DNA of 64,000 nt from Bacteroidaceae bacterium (lineage in GTDB: Bacteria; Bacteroidota; Bacteroidia; Bacteroidales; Bacteroidaceae): assembly GCA_017524545.1 (NCBI GenBank), contig JAFXVN010000039.1:20267-84266 (forward strand), read 5' to 3'. Below are positions 15,530-23,623 of this stretch, piece by piece (the first letter of the stretch is position 1; each line of letters opens with the position of its first letter). Made by a program: the position numbers and the translations under genes. The notes beneath the pieces were generated by a model. That model made no database searches, was not told the DNA's origin, and was given only the letters and a program-made list of their open reading frames with translations.

Positions 15530-16783
15530 TTAGTTCACTCTGATTTTTTGTCCGGCACGGATGATAGTGCCTCGGATGCCGTTGATGCTTTTCAGCTTTG
15601 CAACCGTGGTGTGGTTGCGTCTGGCGATGTCGCTTAACGTGTCGCCGTTGCGAACGGTCACGGTGGTGCCGCCGCGTCTGTTCCTGCCCTTCTTCCCGGC
15701 TTTCGACGCATCAGGAATCTCCACGGGTGCCTGCACCTCCGCCACGGGGACGTAGATGGAATCGCCCGCCTCGATGAAGGCATTGATGGCGGCTGTCGGC
15801 ATACGCAGGGTGCAGGGGTGGGAGTTGCCGGGGATGAGGGAGGTGCGGTACTGCGGGTTGAGTGCGCGGAGCTCTTCGCCCGAGATGTCGCACAGTTCCG
15901 CGATGCGTTCCATGCGGACGTTGCGGCTGACCTGTATGGTGTCTGTGCCTTGCGGCAATTTGGTGTTGACGGGGCAGATGTTGTGGTCACAGTAGTAGTT
16001 CATGATGTAGTTTGCCGCGATGAAGGCGGGCACATAGCCGCGTGTCTCGGCGGGCAGGTAGGGGTAGATGGTCCAGTAGTCCTTGACGCCGCCGGCGCGC
16101 TTTATGGCCTTGAGGATGTTGTTCGGTCCGCAGTTGTAGCTGGCAATGGCCAATGTCCAGTCGCCGAAGATATCATAGAGGTCGCGGAGGTAGCGTGCTG
16201 CGGCATAGCTTGCCTTGATGGGGTCGCGCCGCTCGTCGATGAGGCTTGTCACCTCCAGCCCGTACTGTTTGCCCGTGCCTATCATAAACTGCCACAGCCC
16301 GACGGCTCCGGCACGGCTGACGGCAGTGGGGTTGAGTGCGCTTTCGATGACGGGCAGGTATCTCAGCTCCAACGGTATCTGGTAGCTTTCGAGGGCTTCC
16401 TCGAAGATGGGGTTGTAGAAGTTGCCCAGTCCGAGCAGGATGGCGACGGAACCGCGCAGCCGTCCGCTGTAGAGGTCGATGTACTTCTGCACCACGTTGT
16501 TGTAGGGCATGTCTATGACGTTGGGCAGTCGGCTGAGGCGGTGGGTATAGGTCTGTGCGTCGAACTCAGGGTTCTGCCCCGTTGTCTCACAACTCTCGTC
16601 GAAGAGCAGGAAGTTGCGTGTCTGCCACTCGTAGAGCAGGCTGTCTATCTCCTGCTTCTGCATCCCTTCGGGCAGCATGAGGACATCCGTCTGGCTGTCG
16701 TCCTCTTCCTGTGCCATACAGGGGAGCAGGGAGCAGGGAGCAAGGAGCAGGAAAAGGAGGGGGAGGTATCGTTTAGAATTCAT
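15530..16783 (-). CDS. mltD: membrane-bound lytic murein transglycosylase, MltD-like with LysM
   Basis: 417 aa, exported to the periplasm. A GH23 SLT domain (about 115-270) carries the catalytic Glu147 in PVIESALNP and the motifs GLWQFMIGTGKQYGL and ASYNCGPNNI. A C-terminal LysM (about 370-417, TVRNGDTLSDIARRN...IRVN) binds peptidoglycan. It cleaves the glycan strand to 1,6-anhydromuropeptides. The signal peptide core LLFLLLAPCSLLPCMA is encoded by a tandem repeat of the GGAGCAGGGAGCA type (16721-16752), so repeat DNA forms part of the export signal. It lies between the DUF5683 gene and relA in the operon. Confidence 0.92.
   Translation of the reverse strand: MNSKRYLPLLFLLLAPCSLLPCMAQEEDDSQTDVLMLPEGMQKQEIDSLLYEWQTRNFLLFDESCETTGQNPEFDAQTYTHRLSRLPNVIDMPYNNVVQKYIDLYSGRLRGSVAILLGLGNFYNPIFEEALESYQIPLELRYLPVIESALNPTAVSRAGAVGLWQFMIGTGKQYGLEVTSLIDERRDPIKASYAAARYLRDLYDIFGDWTLAIASYNCGPNNILKAIKRAGGVKDYWTIYPYLPAETRGYVPAFIAANYIMNYYCDHNICPVNTKLPQGTDTIQVSRNVRMERIAELCDISGEELRALNPQYRTSLIPGNSHPCTLRMPTAAINAFIEAGDSIYVPVAEVQAPVEIPDASKAGKKGRNRRGGTTVTVRNGDTLSDIARRNHTTVAKLKSINGIRGTIIRAGQKIRVN
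16721..16752. repeat. GGAGCAGGGAGCAGGGAGCA tandem repeat inside a signal peptide
   Basis: Four near-copies of a 7-bp GGGAGCA unit encode APCSLLPCM in the signal peptide of the lytic transglycosylase. Related repeats occur inside the WYL-type gene (30895) and mutS (49480). Confidence 0.75.
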
Positions 16784-16848
16784 AGTTCATAGTCCATAGT
16801 TCATAGTTCAGTGCGGTAGCAAATTCTTCATTCTTTGTTTTTCATTCT
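16781..16848. repeat. TAGTTCATAGTCCATAGTTC spacer repeat plus GCGGTAGCAAATTCTTCA motif
   Basis: The gap between the DUF5683 and transglycosylase genes is filled by tandem TTCATAG units and then GCGGTAGCAAATTCTTCA (16813-16830). That 18-bp motif recurs exactly at 20811-20828 before lpxB. Confidence 0.75.
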
Positions 16849-17591
16849 CAGAAGTTGAGCACGCATTGCACGCCTGGTGTCGCTGTGCGGTGGTGCATGT
16901 CTATGCGGCTGGTCTCTATCATGGTCGGCTGGATGTGCAGGCTGAGGTCTCGCGAAATGTCGAATGTGGAGAGTTCGGCATCGACGTAGGCATCGATGAC
17001 GGAGAGCAGATAGACGCCTCCGAAGGCGAAGATGCTCAGGTCGCGGTATCGCCGATAGAGGTCTTTCCTCCTCTGGAAGATGGACTGGAAGCGTGCCTCC
17101 TGCCCAACGATGCTGTACCTCGGCGGCAACATCTTCTCATAGCTCTTGGTGTTGGGGTCGCTGTCCGTGATGTCAAGGTAGGCTTGCGAGTAGTCCGAGT
17201 ACATTTGGGTGTTCCATGTGAGGGCGTAAATGCAGCCGAGGAATCCGCCATAGATGATGGGCAGCTTCCAGTACTTACGGTTGTAGATTTGTCCGGCTCC
17301 GGGGATGACCAGCCCAAGCCACATGGAGCGGATGGGGTCCGGACGGAACTTTGAGAGCTCCCGCCGTTTGCGCTGCTGTGCCATGATGCCGTCTGTGATG
17401 GCAATGATTCCAGCCGTGTCGATGACGAACGTGTCGGTTTGCTGGGTCTCGGTGTCCTTGATAACCACTTCGATGGAGTCGGGGGCCGTTGAGGATTGTT
17501 CCGTCTGCGCATAGGCAGAAGGAAAAAGAAGCAGCAGGACAAGCGCGAGGCATATCTTGCTGTGGCTGGCTATTGTCAGGCTTCGCTTCAT
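16848..17591 (-). CDS. DUF5683 domain membrane protein
   Basis: 247 aa. Signal peptide (residues 1-28, ending SAYAQ), then a linker, then the DUF5683 region with PIRSMWLGLVIPGAGQIYN and three hydrophobic segments, ending in a Phe-terminated beta-rich tail that could be outer-membrane associated. Function unknown; the gene is conserved between parB and the transglycosylase gene in Bacteroidetes, which suggests a link with envelope growth. ATG 17591 (MKRSLT) is preferred to an upstream TTG at 17606. It follows parB with a spacer of only 27 bp that holds a CTCAATCCCTAATC-type repeat. Confidence 0.8.
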   Translation of the reverse strand: MKRSLTIASHSKICLALVLLLLFPSAYAQTEQSSTAPDSIEVVIKDTETQQTDTFVIDTAGIIAITDGIMAQQRKRRELSKFRPDPIRSMWLGLVIPGAGQIYNRKYWKLPIIYGGFLGCIYALTWNTQMYSDYSQAYLDITDSDPNTKSYEKMLPPRYSIVGQEARFQSIFQRRKDLYRRYRDLSIFAFGGVYLLSVIDAYVDAELSTFDISRDLSLHIQPTMIETSRIDMHHRTATPGVQCVLNF

Positions 17592-17618
17592 AGTTTCAGT
17601 CCTCAATCCCTAATCTTC

Positions 17619-18524
17619 TCAATCCCTCAGCTTATCGAGCATCTCGATGATGCGTTCCAGCTCTGCCTCGTTTGCAAAGGGGATGCTTATCTTTCCCTTG
17701 CCGCTGTCCGAGCAGGTCATCTCGACGCGCGTCTTGAAGATTTTCCTCAGTCCCTCGCGCAACTGGTTGTAGTCGTTGCTGAGGTTGGAACCCTTCTGGC
17801 GGATGCGCGTGCCGCTCTTGGTCTTGACGGACGCGCCTTCGCTGAGCTGCTTCACCATCTCCTCTATCTTGCGGACGCTCAGGTGATCCTTCTTCATTTC
17901 GGCAAAGACCTTGAGCTGTGCCTCGGGGTCGGAGAGGGCGAGCAGGGCGCGGGCGTGCCCCATGTCTATCTCGCGGTTGCGGAGCGCCACCTGTACGCTT
18001 GCCGGCAGCTTGAGCAGACGCAGGTAGTTGGTGACGGTGGCGCGGTTCTTGCCCACACGTTCGCTGAGCTGCTCCTGTGTCAGGTTGTACTGCTCGATGA
18101 GGCTTTGGTAGGCGAGTGCCACCTCGAGTGCCGTGAGGTCTTCGCGCTGTATGTTCTCCACGAGCGCCATCTCCATCATGTTCTCGTCATCGACGGTGCG
18201 GATGTAGGCCGGGATGGTGGTGAGGCCGACGCGCTGGCTGGCTCGCCATCGCCGTTCGCCAGCGATGATGATGTAGGTGCCGTCGCCCATGTCGCGCAGG
18301 GTGATGGGCTGTACCAGTCCTATCTGCCGGATGCTGTTGGCGAGTTCCTGCAGGCTGTCGTCGTCGAAGTCGCGGCGCGGCTGGTTGGGATTGGGACGAA
18401 TGTCGTCCATCCTCACTTCGCAGAGGTTCGAGGAGCCGCTGGTGTGCACCTCCACTTCTGTCTGCAGCAGGGCGTCGAGTCCTCTGCCCAGTGCCTGTCC
18501 TTGGTATTTCTTCTTGATGGCCAT
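17619..18524 (-). CDS. parB: chromosome partitioning protein ParB
   Basis: 301 aa. Residues 1-20 include LGRGLDALL, then the ParB/Spo0J N-terminal CTPase domain with GERRWRAS (about residues 90-97) and LVENIQREDL, a helix-turn-helix around residues 140-180 (LTQEQLSERVGKNRATVTNYLRLL), and a C-terminal dimerisation tail. It binds parS sites and spreads as a clamp to organise the origin region. ATG 18524 (MAIKKKYQGQALGRGL) is the true start; the 25 codons upstream in frame are repeat DNA. It is second in the parA operon. Confidence 0.96.
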   Translation of the reverse strand: MAIKKKYQGQALGRGLDALLQTEVEVHTSGSSNLCEVRMDDIRPNPNQPRRDFDDDSLQELANSIRQIGLVQPITLRDMGDGTYIIIAGERRWRASQRVGLTTIPAYIRTVDDENMMEMALVENIQREDLTALEVALAYQSLIEQYNLTQEQLSERVGKNRATVTNYLRLLKLPASVQVALRNREIDMGHARALLALSDPEAQLKVFAEMKKDHLSVRKIEEMVKQLSEGASVKTKSGTRIRQKGSNLSNDYNQLREGLRKIFKTRVEMTCSDSGKGKISIPFANEAELERIIEMLDKLRD

Positions 18525-18530
18525 CTTTAT

Positions 18531-18632
18531 AAAAGGTGAAAAGTTGAAAAATTGAAAAGATGAAAGGGTGAAAAGGTTAAAGGGTGATTTGTTTTTCACC
18601 TTTTCAATCTTTCACCTTTTCACCTTTTTCTA
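18531..18632. repeat. AAAAGGTGAAAAGGTG-type repeat between parA and parB, with an inverted half
   Basis: Tandem units of GGTGAAAA run from 18533 to about 18590, then the complementary TTTTCACCTTTTCA form to 18632. The inverted halves could fold into a long hairpin. The parA stop codon and its last few codons (KGEKVKD) lie inside it. Confidence 0.85.
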
Positions 18633-19380
18633 TGATTTCCTGTGCCAGTGCCAGATGTGCCTTCGAGCCAGCGGCGTCGGCATCGTAGAGGATGGCCGGC
18701 ACGCCGTGGCTGGGGGCTTCGCTGAGCTTGACGTTGCGCTGGATGACGGTCTTGAACACCAGTTCGCGGAAGTGGCGGCGCACCTCCTCGTAGATTTGGT
18801 TGGCGAGGCGCAGGCGGCTGTCGTACATGGTCAGCAGGAATCCTTCTATCTCCAGCTTCGGGTTCATGCGCGTCTTGACAATCTTGATGGTGTTCAGGAG
18901 CTTGCTGATGCCTTCGAGGGCGAAGTATTCGCACTGCACGGGGATGATGACGCTGTCGGCTGCCGTCAGGGCGTTGACCGTGATGAGGCCGAGGCTGGGG
19001 CTGCAGTCGATGAGAATGTAGTCGTAGTCCCCGGCGATGGGGGCGAGCAGGTTCTTCATGATGCGCTCCTGTGCCTTGAAGTTCAGCAGCTCAATCTCTG
19101 CGCCCACGAGGTTGATGTGCGAGGGCACGATGTCGAGTCCCTCGATGTCGGTTGTATAGATGATTTCGCGGATGTCAACCTGCCCGAGCAGGGCGTTGTA
19201 GATGGAGTGTTCCAGCTTGCTCACATCCACACCCATGCCGCTGGAGGCGTTGGCCTGCGGGTCGGCATCCACCAGAAGCACTTTCTTCTCGAGCGTGGCA
19301 AGCGAGGCGGCAAGGTTCATGCTTGTGGTGGTCTTGCCCACACCGCCCTTCTGGTTGACGATTGCTATGGTTTTGCTCAT
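18604..19380 (-). CDS. parA: chromosome partitioning ATPase ParA
   Basis: 258 aa. Deviant Walker [13 protein letters not shown] (residues 10-21, signature Lys) near the N-terminus, Walker [13 protein letters not shown], and the usual ParA/Soj fold. It is a nucleoid-bound ATPase that moves ParB-parS complexes. It is first gene of the five-gene operon, with its promoter box at 19539-19546. The C-terminus is unusual: after [12 protein letters not shown] the stop codon comes from the GGTGAAAA repeat, so repeat DNA has replaced the original end. Confidence 0.97.
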   Translation of the reverse strand: MSKTIAIVNQKGGVGKTTTSMNLAASLATLEKKVLLVDADPQANASSGMGVDVSKLEHSIYNALLGQVDIREIIYTTDIEGLDIVPSHINLVGAEIELLNFKAQERIMKNLLAPIAGDYDYILIDCSPSLGLITVNALTAADSVIIPVQCEYFALEGISKLLNTIKIVKTRMNPKLEIEGFLLTMYDSRLRLANQIYEEVRRHFRELVFKTVIQRNVKLSEAPSHGVPAILYDADAAGSKAHLALAQEIIEKGEKVKD

Positions 19381-19392
19381 AATCCTGTTTTA

Positions 19393-19515
19393 TTTAGGGT
19401 TAGAGGTTATTGGTTAGAGGTTATTGGTTATTGAGAGGTTAGAGGATTGTTTCGGCTGTTGACTTCAGAGCCAAAAGTATTCTCTAACCTCTAACCCCTA
19501 ACTACCAACCCCTAA
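19393..19515. repeat. GGTTAGAGGTTATTGG repeat and its inverse in the parA leader
   Basis: Tandem GGTTAGAGGTTATT units (19397-19446) are followed by inverted CTCTAACCTCTAACCCC units (about 19482-19514). They fill most of the parA 5' leader, so the leader RNA can form a stem. Confidence 0.8.
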
Positions 19516-19538
19516 TTATTCCTTATTCTTTGATTTTG

Positions 19539-19546
19539 CAAAGGTA
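19539..19546 (-). promoter_or_regulatory. parA operon promoter -7 box (TACCTTTG)
   Basis: GTACCTTTGCAAAATC on the minus strand matches TAnnTTTG. It leaves a leader of about 155 nt before the parA ATG at 19380. I see no other clear promoter box down to relA. Confidence 0.6.
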
Positions 19547-19734
19547 CGACAAAAAAAGCGAAAAGCTGACAAAGTGAAAAGATGAAAAGCGAAAAATGTT
19601 GATAATCGCCTTAATTTGTTGATAACTGCGCCTTGTTGTTAACCATTTTCACAGCCGGAACAGGTGTACTTCTGCCTCGGAAAGCGCAGACAAAGTCGTT
19701 TAGACACGCCACAAAACCCCGCGCAGCGAGCCTA

Positions 19735-19828
19735 AAAACTATTTTCAAGGTTTGATAATATATTTTCAAGGCGTGATAATATATTTCCAAAGCTTGATAA
19801 TATATTTTCAAGGCTTGAAAATAGTTTT
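19735..19828. repeat. four-copy 21-bp tandem array with 15-bp terminal inverted repeats, upstream of parA
   Basis: Four 21-bp copies begin at 19741, 19762, 19783 and 19804 (consensus starts ATTTTCAAGGCTTGATAATA). The array is bounded by AAAACTATTTTCAAG (19735-19749) and its perfect inverse CTTGAAAATAGTTTT (19814-19828). It lies in the 646-bp divergent gap between parA and surE. The rest of this gap (19547-19734 and 19829-19974) shows no gene. Confidence 0.9.
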
Positions 19829-19974
19829 GTACCCTGCCTAAAGAACTTTTGTGTTGAGCTGCGGCGGATTTGTCACCCTGGCGCGTGAGTGTTCATTACA
19901 GGCTTAAAATGAATAATCAGGCGGCTTGTGTGTTTTTCTTTACCACGACTGGCTTATTATTCAGAAATTATGTG

Positions 19975-19982
19975 TAACTTTG
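19975..19982 (+). promoter_or_regulatory. surE promoter -7 box (TAACTTTG)
   Basis: GTGTAACTTTGCAAGG matches TAnnTTTG. It overlaps an in-frame ATG at 19970, so the true surE start must be downstream. Confidence 0.6.
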
Positions 19983-20026
19983 CAAGGTCAAATCATATAA
20001 AGTTGAAACAGCGAATAGTTGAAACA

Positions 20027-20809
20027 GTGAAAGAACATCCATTGATACTTATATCGAACGACGATGGCGTGCAGGCGCAGGGCATACGGGAACTGACCGC
20101 GATGATGCAGCGTCTGGGCGAGGTCGTCGTAGTGGCTCCCGACGGGCCGCGCAGTGCCGCATCGTGCTGCATATCGCCCCTCACCACCATTACCGTCAAG
20201 CTCCTGAAGCAGCAGGAAGGGCTGACCGTCTATCAGTGCAGCGGCACGCCCACCGACTGCGTGAAGCTGGCTATGGACGGGTTGCTGACGAGGAGGCCCG
20301 ACCTCGTGGTGAGCGGCATCAACCACGGCGACAACGCCTCGGTCAGCATACACTACAGCGGCACGGTGGGCGCAGCACTCGAGGCGTGCATGAAGAACGT
20401 GCCAGCCATCGCCTATAGCCTGAAGACAAAGAGCCAGCAGTGCGACTTCCGTCCCTACGAGGAAGTGGTCTTGCAGACGGCACGGTATGCCCTGGAGCAC
20501 GGCCTGCCCGACGATGTCCTGCTCAACGTGAACTTCCCCGAGGTGGAGGTGCTGAAGGGGACGAAGGTCTGCCGCATGGGTCGCGGCCGTTGGATGAAGG
20601 AAATGGAGGAAGAAACCGACAAGCCTCTTGGCAAGGGCGAGAGAGCTTTCCACCTTACGGGCTACTTCCAGAACCTCGAACCCGATGCCGAGGACACCGA
20701 CTACTGGGCGCTCGAACACGGCTTTGCCGCCATCACACCTATTGGGCTCGACATGACAAAGCACCAGGTGCTCAATTCAAAATTGCTCAATTCAAAATTC
20801 AAAATATAG
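20027..20809 (+). CDS. surE: 5'/3'-nucleotidase SurE
   Basis: 260-aa metal-dependent nucleotidase that removes phosphate from nucleoside monophosphates. The N-terminus PLILISNDDG carries the metal-binding Asp-Asp, and SGTPTDC and SGINHGDN (metal-binding Asn) follow. GTG 20027 gives MKEHPLILISNDDG, the usual family start; TTG 20003 is the alternative, and anything earlier overlaps the promoter. The C-terminus VLNSKLLNSKFKI comes from a CAATTCAAAATTC repeat (20771-20808), which also gives the stop. It is followed by lpxB, and the pair is divergent from parA. Confidence 0.93.
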   Translation: MKEHPLILISNDDGVQAQGIRELTAMMQRLGEVVVVAPDGPRSAASCCISPLTTITVKLLKQQEGLTVYQCSGTPTDCVKLAMDGLLTRRPDLVVSGINHGDNASVSIHYSGTVGAALEACMKNVPAIAYSLKTKSQQCDFRPYEEVVLQTARYALEHGLPDDVLLNVNFPEVEVLKGTKVCRMGRGRWMKEMEEETDKPLGKGERAFHLTGYFQNLEPDAEDTDYWALEHGFAAITPIGLDMTKHQVLNSKLLNSKFKI

Positions 20810-20854
20810 GGCGGTAGCAAATTCTTCACTCTTAATTCTTCACTCTTCACTAAA
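20771..20854. repeat. CAATTCAAAATTC and ATTCTTCACTCTT repeats across the surE-lpxB junction
   Basis: CTCAATTCAAAATTG units code for the SurE tail, then GCGGTAGCAAATTCTTCA (20811-20828) and ATTCTTCACTCTTCACT units fill the gap up to the lpxB ATG. Confidence 0.85.
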
Positions 20855-22036
20855 ATGAAGTACTACCTCATATCAGGCGAGGCAAGCGGCGACCTTCATG
20901 CCAGCCACCTCATAGCAGCCATTAAGGAGGAAGATGCTGAGGCGCAGTTCCGGGGCTTCGGCGGCGACATGATGGCGGCCGAGGGGATGGAGCTGGTCCG
21001 GCACTATCGCGACCTTGCCTATATGGGCATCTTCCCCGTCCTCATGCACCTGCGCACCATCCTGAAGGGTATGAAGCAATGCCAAGAGGATATTCTGGCT
21101 TGGCAGCCCGACGTGGTCATCCTCGTGGACTATCCGGGTTTCAACCTCAAGATAGCACGCTTCGTCAAGGCGCACAGCCGCATCCCCGTCTTCTACTACA
21201 TTGCACCCAAGATATGGGCATGGAAGGAATGGCGCATCAAGGACATCAAACGCGACATCGATGCCCTGTTCAGCATCCTGCCCTTCGAGGTGCAGTTCTT
21301 CGAGGAGAAGCATCACTATCCGATACATTATGTGGGCAATCCGACTGTCGACGAGGTCAGTCAATTCAAAATTCTTCGCAAAGCTCAGGCGCAGGCGGAA
21401 CAAAATTCAAAATTCAAAGAACAGGAATCAAGCCTGCCCGTTATCGCCTTGCTGCCGGGAAGCCGCAAGCAGGAGGTGCGCGACAACCTGCGCCGCATGA
21501 TAGAGGCCGCCGCGCCCTACGCCAAAGACTACCAGCTCGTGATAGCCGCCGCGCCAGGTCTCGACGACAGCTTCTACAAAGAGAGCATTCAAATGGTAAA
21601 TGGTAAATGGCTAAATGGTAAATGTACCGTTGTCCGCGACCAGACGTACCAGCTCCTGCAGCACAGCACGGCGGCACTCGTCACCAGCGGCACGGCGACA
21701 CTCGAGACAGCCCTGTTCCGTGTGCCGCAGGTCGTTTGCTACTACATGAAGTGGGGCAGGCTGGCATCCCTTGCCCGCCGCCTGGTTCTGAAGATACCCT
21801 ACATCTCGCTCGTCAACCTCATTGCCGGCGAGGAGGTCGTGCCTGAACTCGTCGCGGAGCAGATGACAGCGGCGAACGTCCGCCGCCACCTTGCCGCCAT
21901 CCTCCCCGGCGGCTCGGCCAGAGAAGCCCAGCTGCAAGGCTACGACCGCATGGCTGCCATCCTCGGCGAGCCTGGCGCACCGGGGAGGGCTGCAAAGCAG
22001 ATTGTAAGGAAACTGAAAAACAAAAATTACAAATAA
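20855..22036 (+). CDS. lpxB: lipid-A-disaccharide synthase
   Basis: 393-aa peripheral inner-membrane glycosyltransferase (GT19) that joins UDP-diacylglucosamine and lipid X to make the lipid A disaccharide. Motifs: ISGEASGDLHA at the N-terminus, YYIAPKIWAWKEWR, ALLPGSRKQEV, and TSGTATLETALF near the donor site. Two in-frame repeat insertions are visible: residues about 170-189 (QFKILRKAQAQAEQNSKFKE, in the linker before ALLPGSR) and about 245-257 ([13 protein letters not shown]). The flanking family sequence continues cleanly on both sides, so the gene is probably functional. It lies directly after surE. Confidence 0.95.
   Translation: MKYYLISGEASGDLHASHLIAAIKEEDAEAQFRGFGGDMMAAEGMELVRHYRDLAYMGIFPVLMHLRTILKGMKQCQEDILAWQPDVVILVDYPGFNLKIARFVKAHSRIPVFYYIAPKIWAWKEWRIKDIKRDIDALFSILPFEVQFFEEKHHYPIHYVGNPTVDEVSQFKILRKAQAQAEQNSKFKEQESSLPVIALLPGSRKQEVRDNLRRMIEAAAPYAKDYQLVIAAAPGLDDSFYKESIQMVNGKWLNGKCTVVRDQTYQLLQHSTAALVTSGTATLETALFRVPQVVCYYMKWGRLASLARRLVLKIPYISLVNLIAGEEVVPELVAEQMTAANVRRHLAAILPGGSAREAQLQGYDRMAAILGEPGAPGRAAKQIVRKLKNKNYK
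21361..21421. repeat. CAATTCAAAATTC repeat pair inside lpxB
   Basis: GTCAATTCAAAATTCTTCGC and AAAATTCAAAATTCAAAG flank a short GC-rich stretch. The same unit forms the surE tail 550 bp upstream. Confidence 0.8.
21587..21625. repeat. AAATGGTAAATGG repeat inside lpxB
   Basis: 39 bp that match 39297-39335 in leuS at all but one position (C versus G at 21611/39321). It encodes [13 protein letters not shown]. Confidence 0.92.
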
Positions 22037-22043
22037 TTATGTT

Positions 22044-23231
22044 ATGATTCTGTTCAAGAGAATATATTTGAAATTATATTTAAGCGAGGACGAGAGAAGG
22101 GAGTATTGGACTCAGTATTGGGCTAGACAAGTTGAAATTGACAAGTTCAAAGACCCGCGCCGACGTGCAATAGCAGACCTATTTCCATTGACTCAGGAGC
22201 AGAAAGAACAAATAGATGAATTGTTCTTGACCAATTATGGAGAAAAAGTAGATTACGTCTGGCATCAAAACTATGCGGCACATGCTGGCAGATTTGATTA
22301 CAAGTTTATGCCAGAATTGTTGTTCATTCCAGAATTTGAACGCTTTCAGAATTTGAACAAGGCGGCAAATCGAATGATGTCCGACAAGAACTTCTTACCA
22401 ATCATTGCAAAAGCAGCCGGAATCCAGATGCCAAGAACTGTTTTGTCTTGCACAAACGGAATCCTAAGAGATAGTGAGAATCGAATTGTCACCTCAAATC
22501 AGGGAGAAGAAATACTACAGAGCTATCCTGTGTTTTTTGTAAAACCCTCAGTCGATTCCTGTTCGGGACAGGGTTGTAGATTGAAGAGAGAGAATGATGA
22601 TTGCAAGGTAAGAAATGGCAGACTGATACTTGGTAAAAGTAATGCGGACAGCGCAGAGTATGCACATGATTATGTATGCCAGCAAGTTGTAAAAACACAT
22701 GAAAGTGTGGCTGTGCTACATCCAGAATCAGTCAACACCTTTCGTGTCATCACTTATTTATGGGAAGATGCAATAGAGACAATGCCGGTTATCCTCAGAA
22801 TAGGCAGAGGCAATAGTAATGTTGACAACGCTCATGCTGGTGGAATGTTTATTGCCATAAATGCGGACGGTTCGCTTGGAAACCATGCAGTGACGGAGTT
22901 TAACGACCAGTATAAGGTTCATCCGGATAGTGGGATTGTCTTTAAGGACCACATTATAGTATCTTATGACAAGATGATAAATGCAGCTAAGCGAATGCAC
23001 GAAATGGTTCCTCAAATTGGAGTGGTGAATTGGGACTTCACTATAGGAACAGATGGAGAGCCAATACTGATTGAGGCGAATATAGAAGGAGGCTCTATTT
23101 GGTTGCCTCAAATGGCTCATGGAGTAGGTGCCTTTGCCGGACGTACAGAGAGGGTACTTCAATGGCTACGCTTCATGAAAAAGACAAAACCAGAGGAGCG
23201 TTCAAGATACATAGGCGGGAAAATAGAATAA
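22044..23231 (+). CDS. ATP-grasp protein of the sugar-transfer-associated type
   Basis: 395 aa. It resembles the sugar-transfer-associated ATP-grasp family seen in polysaccharide and surface-glycan loci. Visible ATP-grasp-like pieces are VFFVKPSVDSCSGQG (ATP-binding Lys/Gly region), NTFRVITYLW, and GVVNWDFTIGTDGEPILIEAN (metal-binding Glu/Asn). The acceptor is unknown. The gene is clearly more AT-rich than lpxB (8 bp upstream) and the genes downstream, so it was probably transferred into this place. It contains none of the repeat insertions. Confidence 0.82.
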   Translation: MILFKRIYLKLYLSEDERREYWTQYWARQVEIDKFKDPRRRAIADLFPLTQEQKEQIDELFLTNYGEKVDYVWHQNYAAHAGRFDYKFMPELLFIPEFERFQNLNKAANRMMSDKNFLPIIAKAAGIQMPRTVLSCTNGILRDSENRIVTSNQGEEILQSYPVFFVKPSVDSCSGQGCRLKRENDDCKVRNGRLILGKSNADSAEYAHDYVCQQVVKTHESVAVLHPESVNTFRVITYLWEDAIETMPVILRIGRGNSNVDNAHAGGMFIAINADGSLGNHAVTEFNDQYKVHPDSGIVFKDHIIVSYDKMINAAKRMHEMVPQIGVVNWDFTIGTDGEPILIEANIEGGSIWLPQMAHGVGAFAGRTERVLQWLRFMKKTKPEERSRYIGGKIE

Positions 23232-23314
23232 TCTGCACCATTCCACCTATTTATGGAGATAATAAAACGAATGTCAAATTAAATAGTAACAACCATTAAA
23301 TTGTAAATGTCATT

Positions 23315-23590
23315 ATGTTACGACTGAATTGTTTCTTCCAAGCCAAGAAGGGCAAGTACAATGAAGCCCTGGAGGCAGCCATCCTGCTTGTTGCCAAGAC
23401 GCAGAAGCACGAGGGCATGATTAGCTACGACGTGTTCGAGAGTGCCACGCGCAAGGATGTCTTCATGTTCTGCGAGACGTGGGAGAGCGAAGAAGCCCTT
23501 GCCAAACATGCCGCCACACCCGAGTTCAAGGAATGCGTCGGCATCATCGAGAGCTGCGGCGAGATGAAGATAGAGCAGATGCAGCTGTAA
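23315..23590 (+). CDS. antibiotic biosynthesis monooxygenase (ABM) domain protein
   Basis: 91 aa, a single ABM ferredoxin-like domain (MLRLNCFFQAKKGKYNEALEA... KHEGMISYDVFES... FCETWESEEALAKHAATPEF). It resembles YgiN-type quinol monooxygenases; small proteins of this fold may detoxify quinols or act as stress enzymes. The product is cytosolic. It is 33 bp upstream of the GH51 gene, so it may be cotranscribed, though no functional link is evident. Confidence 0.85.
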   Translation: MLRLNCFFQAKKGKYNEALEAAILLVAKTQKHEGMISYDVFESATRKDVFMFCETWESEEALAKHAATPEFKECVGIIESCGEMKIEQMQL

Positions 23591-23623
23591 GGCATCCGTG
23601 CAAACCATAAAACCGACAGGTAA

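Noticed and set aside
19611-19811. 66-codon minus-strand frame with heptad-like KIYYQAL repeats
   Set aside because: The regularity comes from the 21-bp tandem DNA array, which equals seven codons; no promoter, no further family signal.
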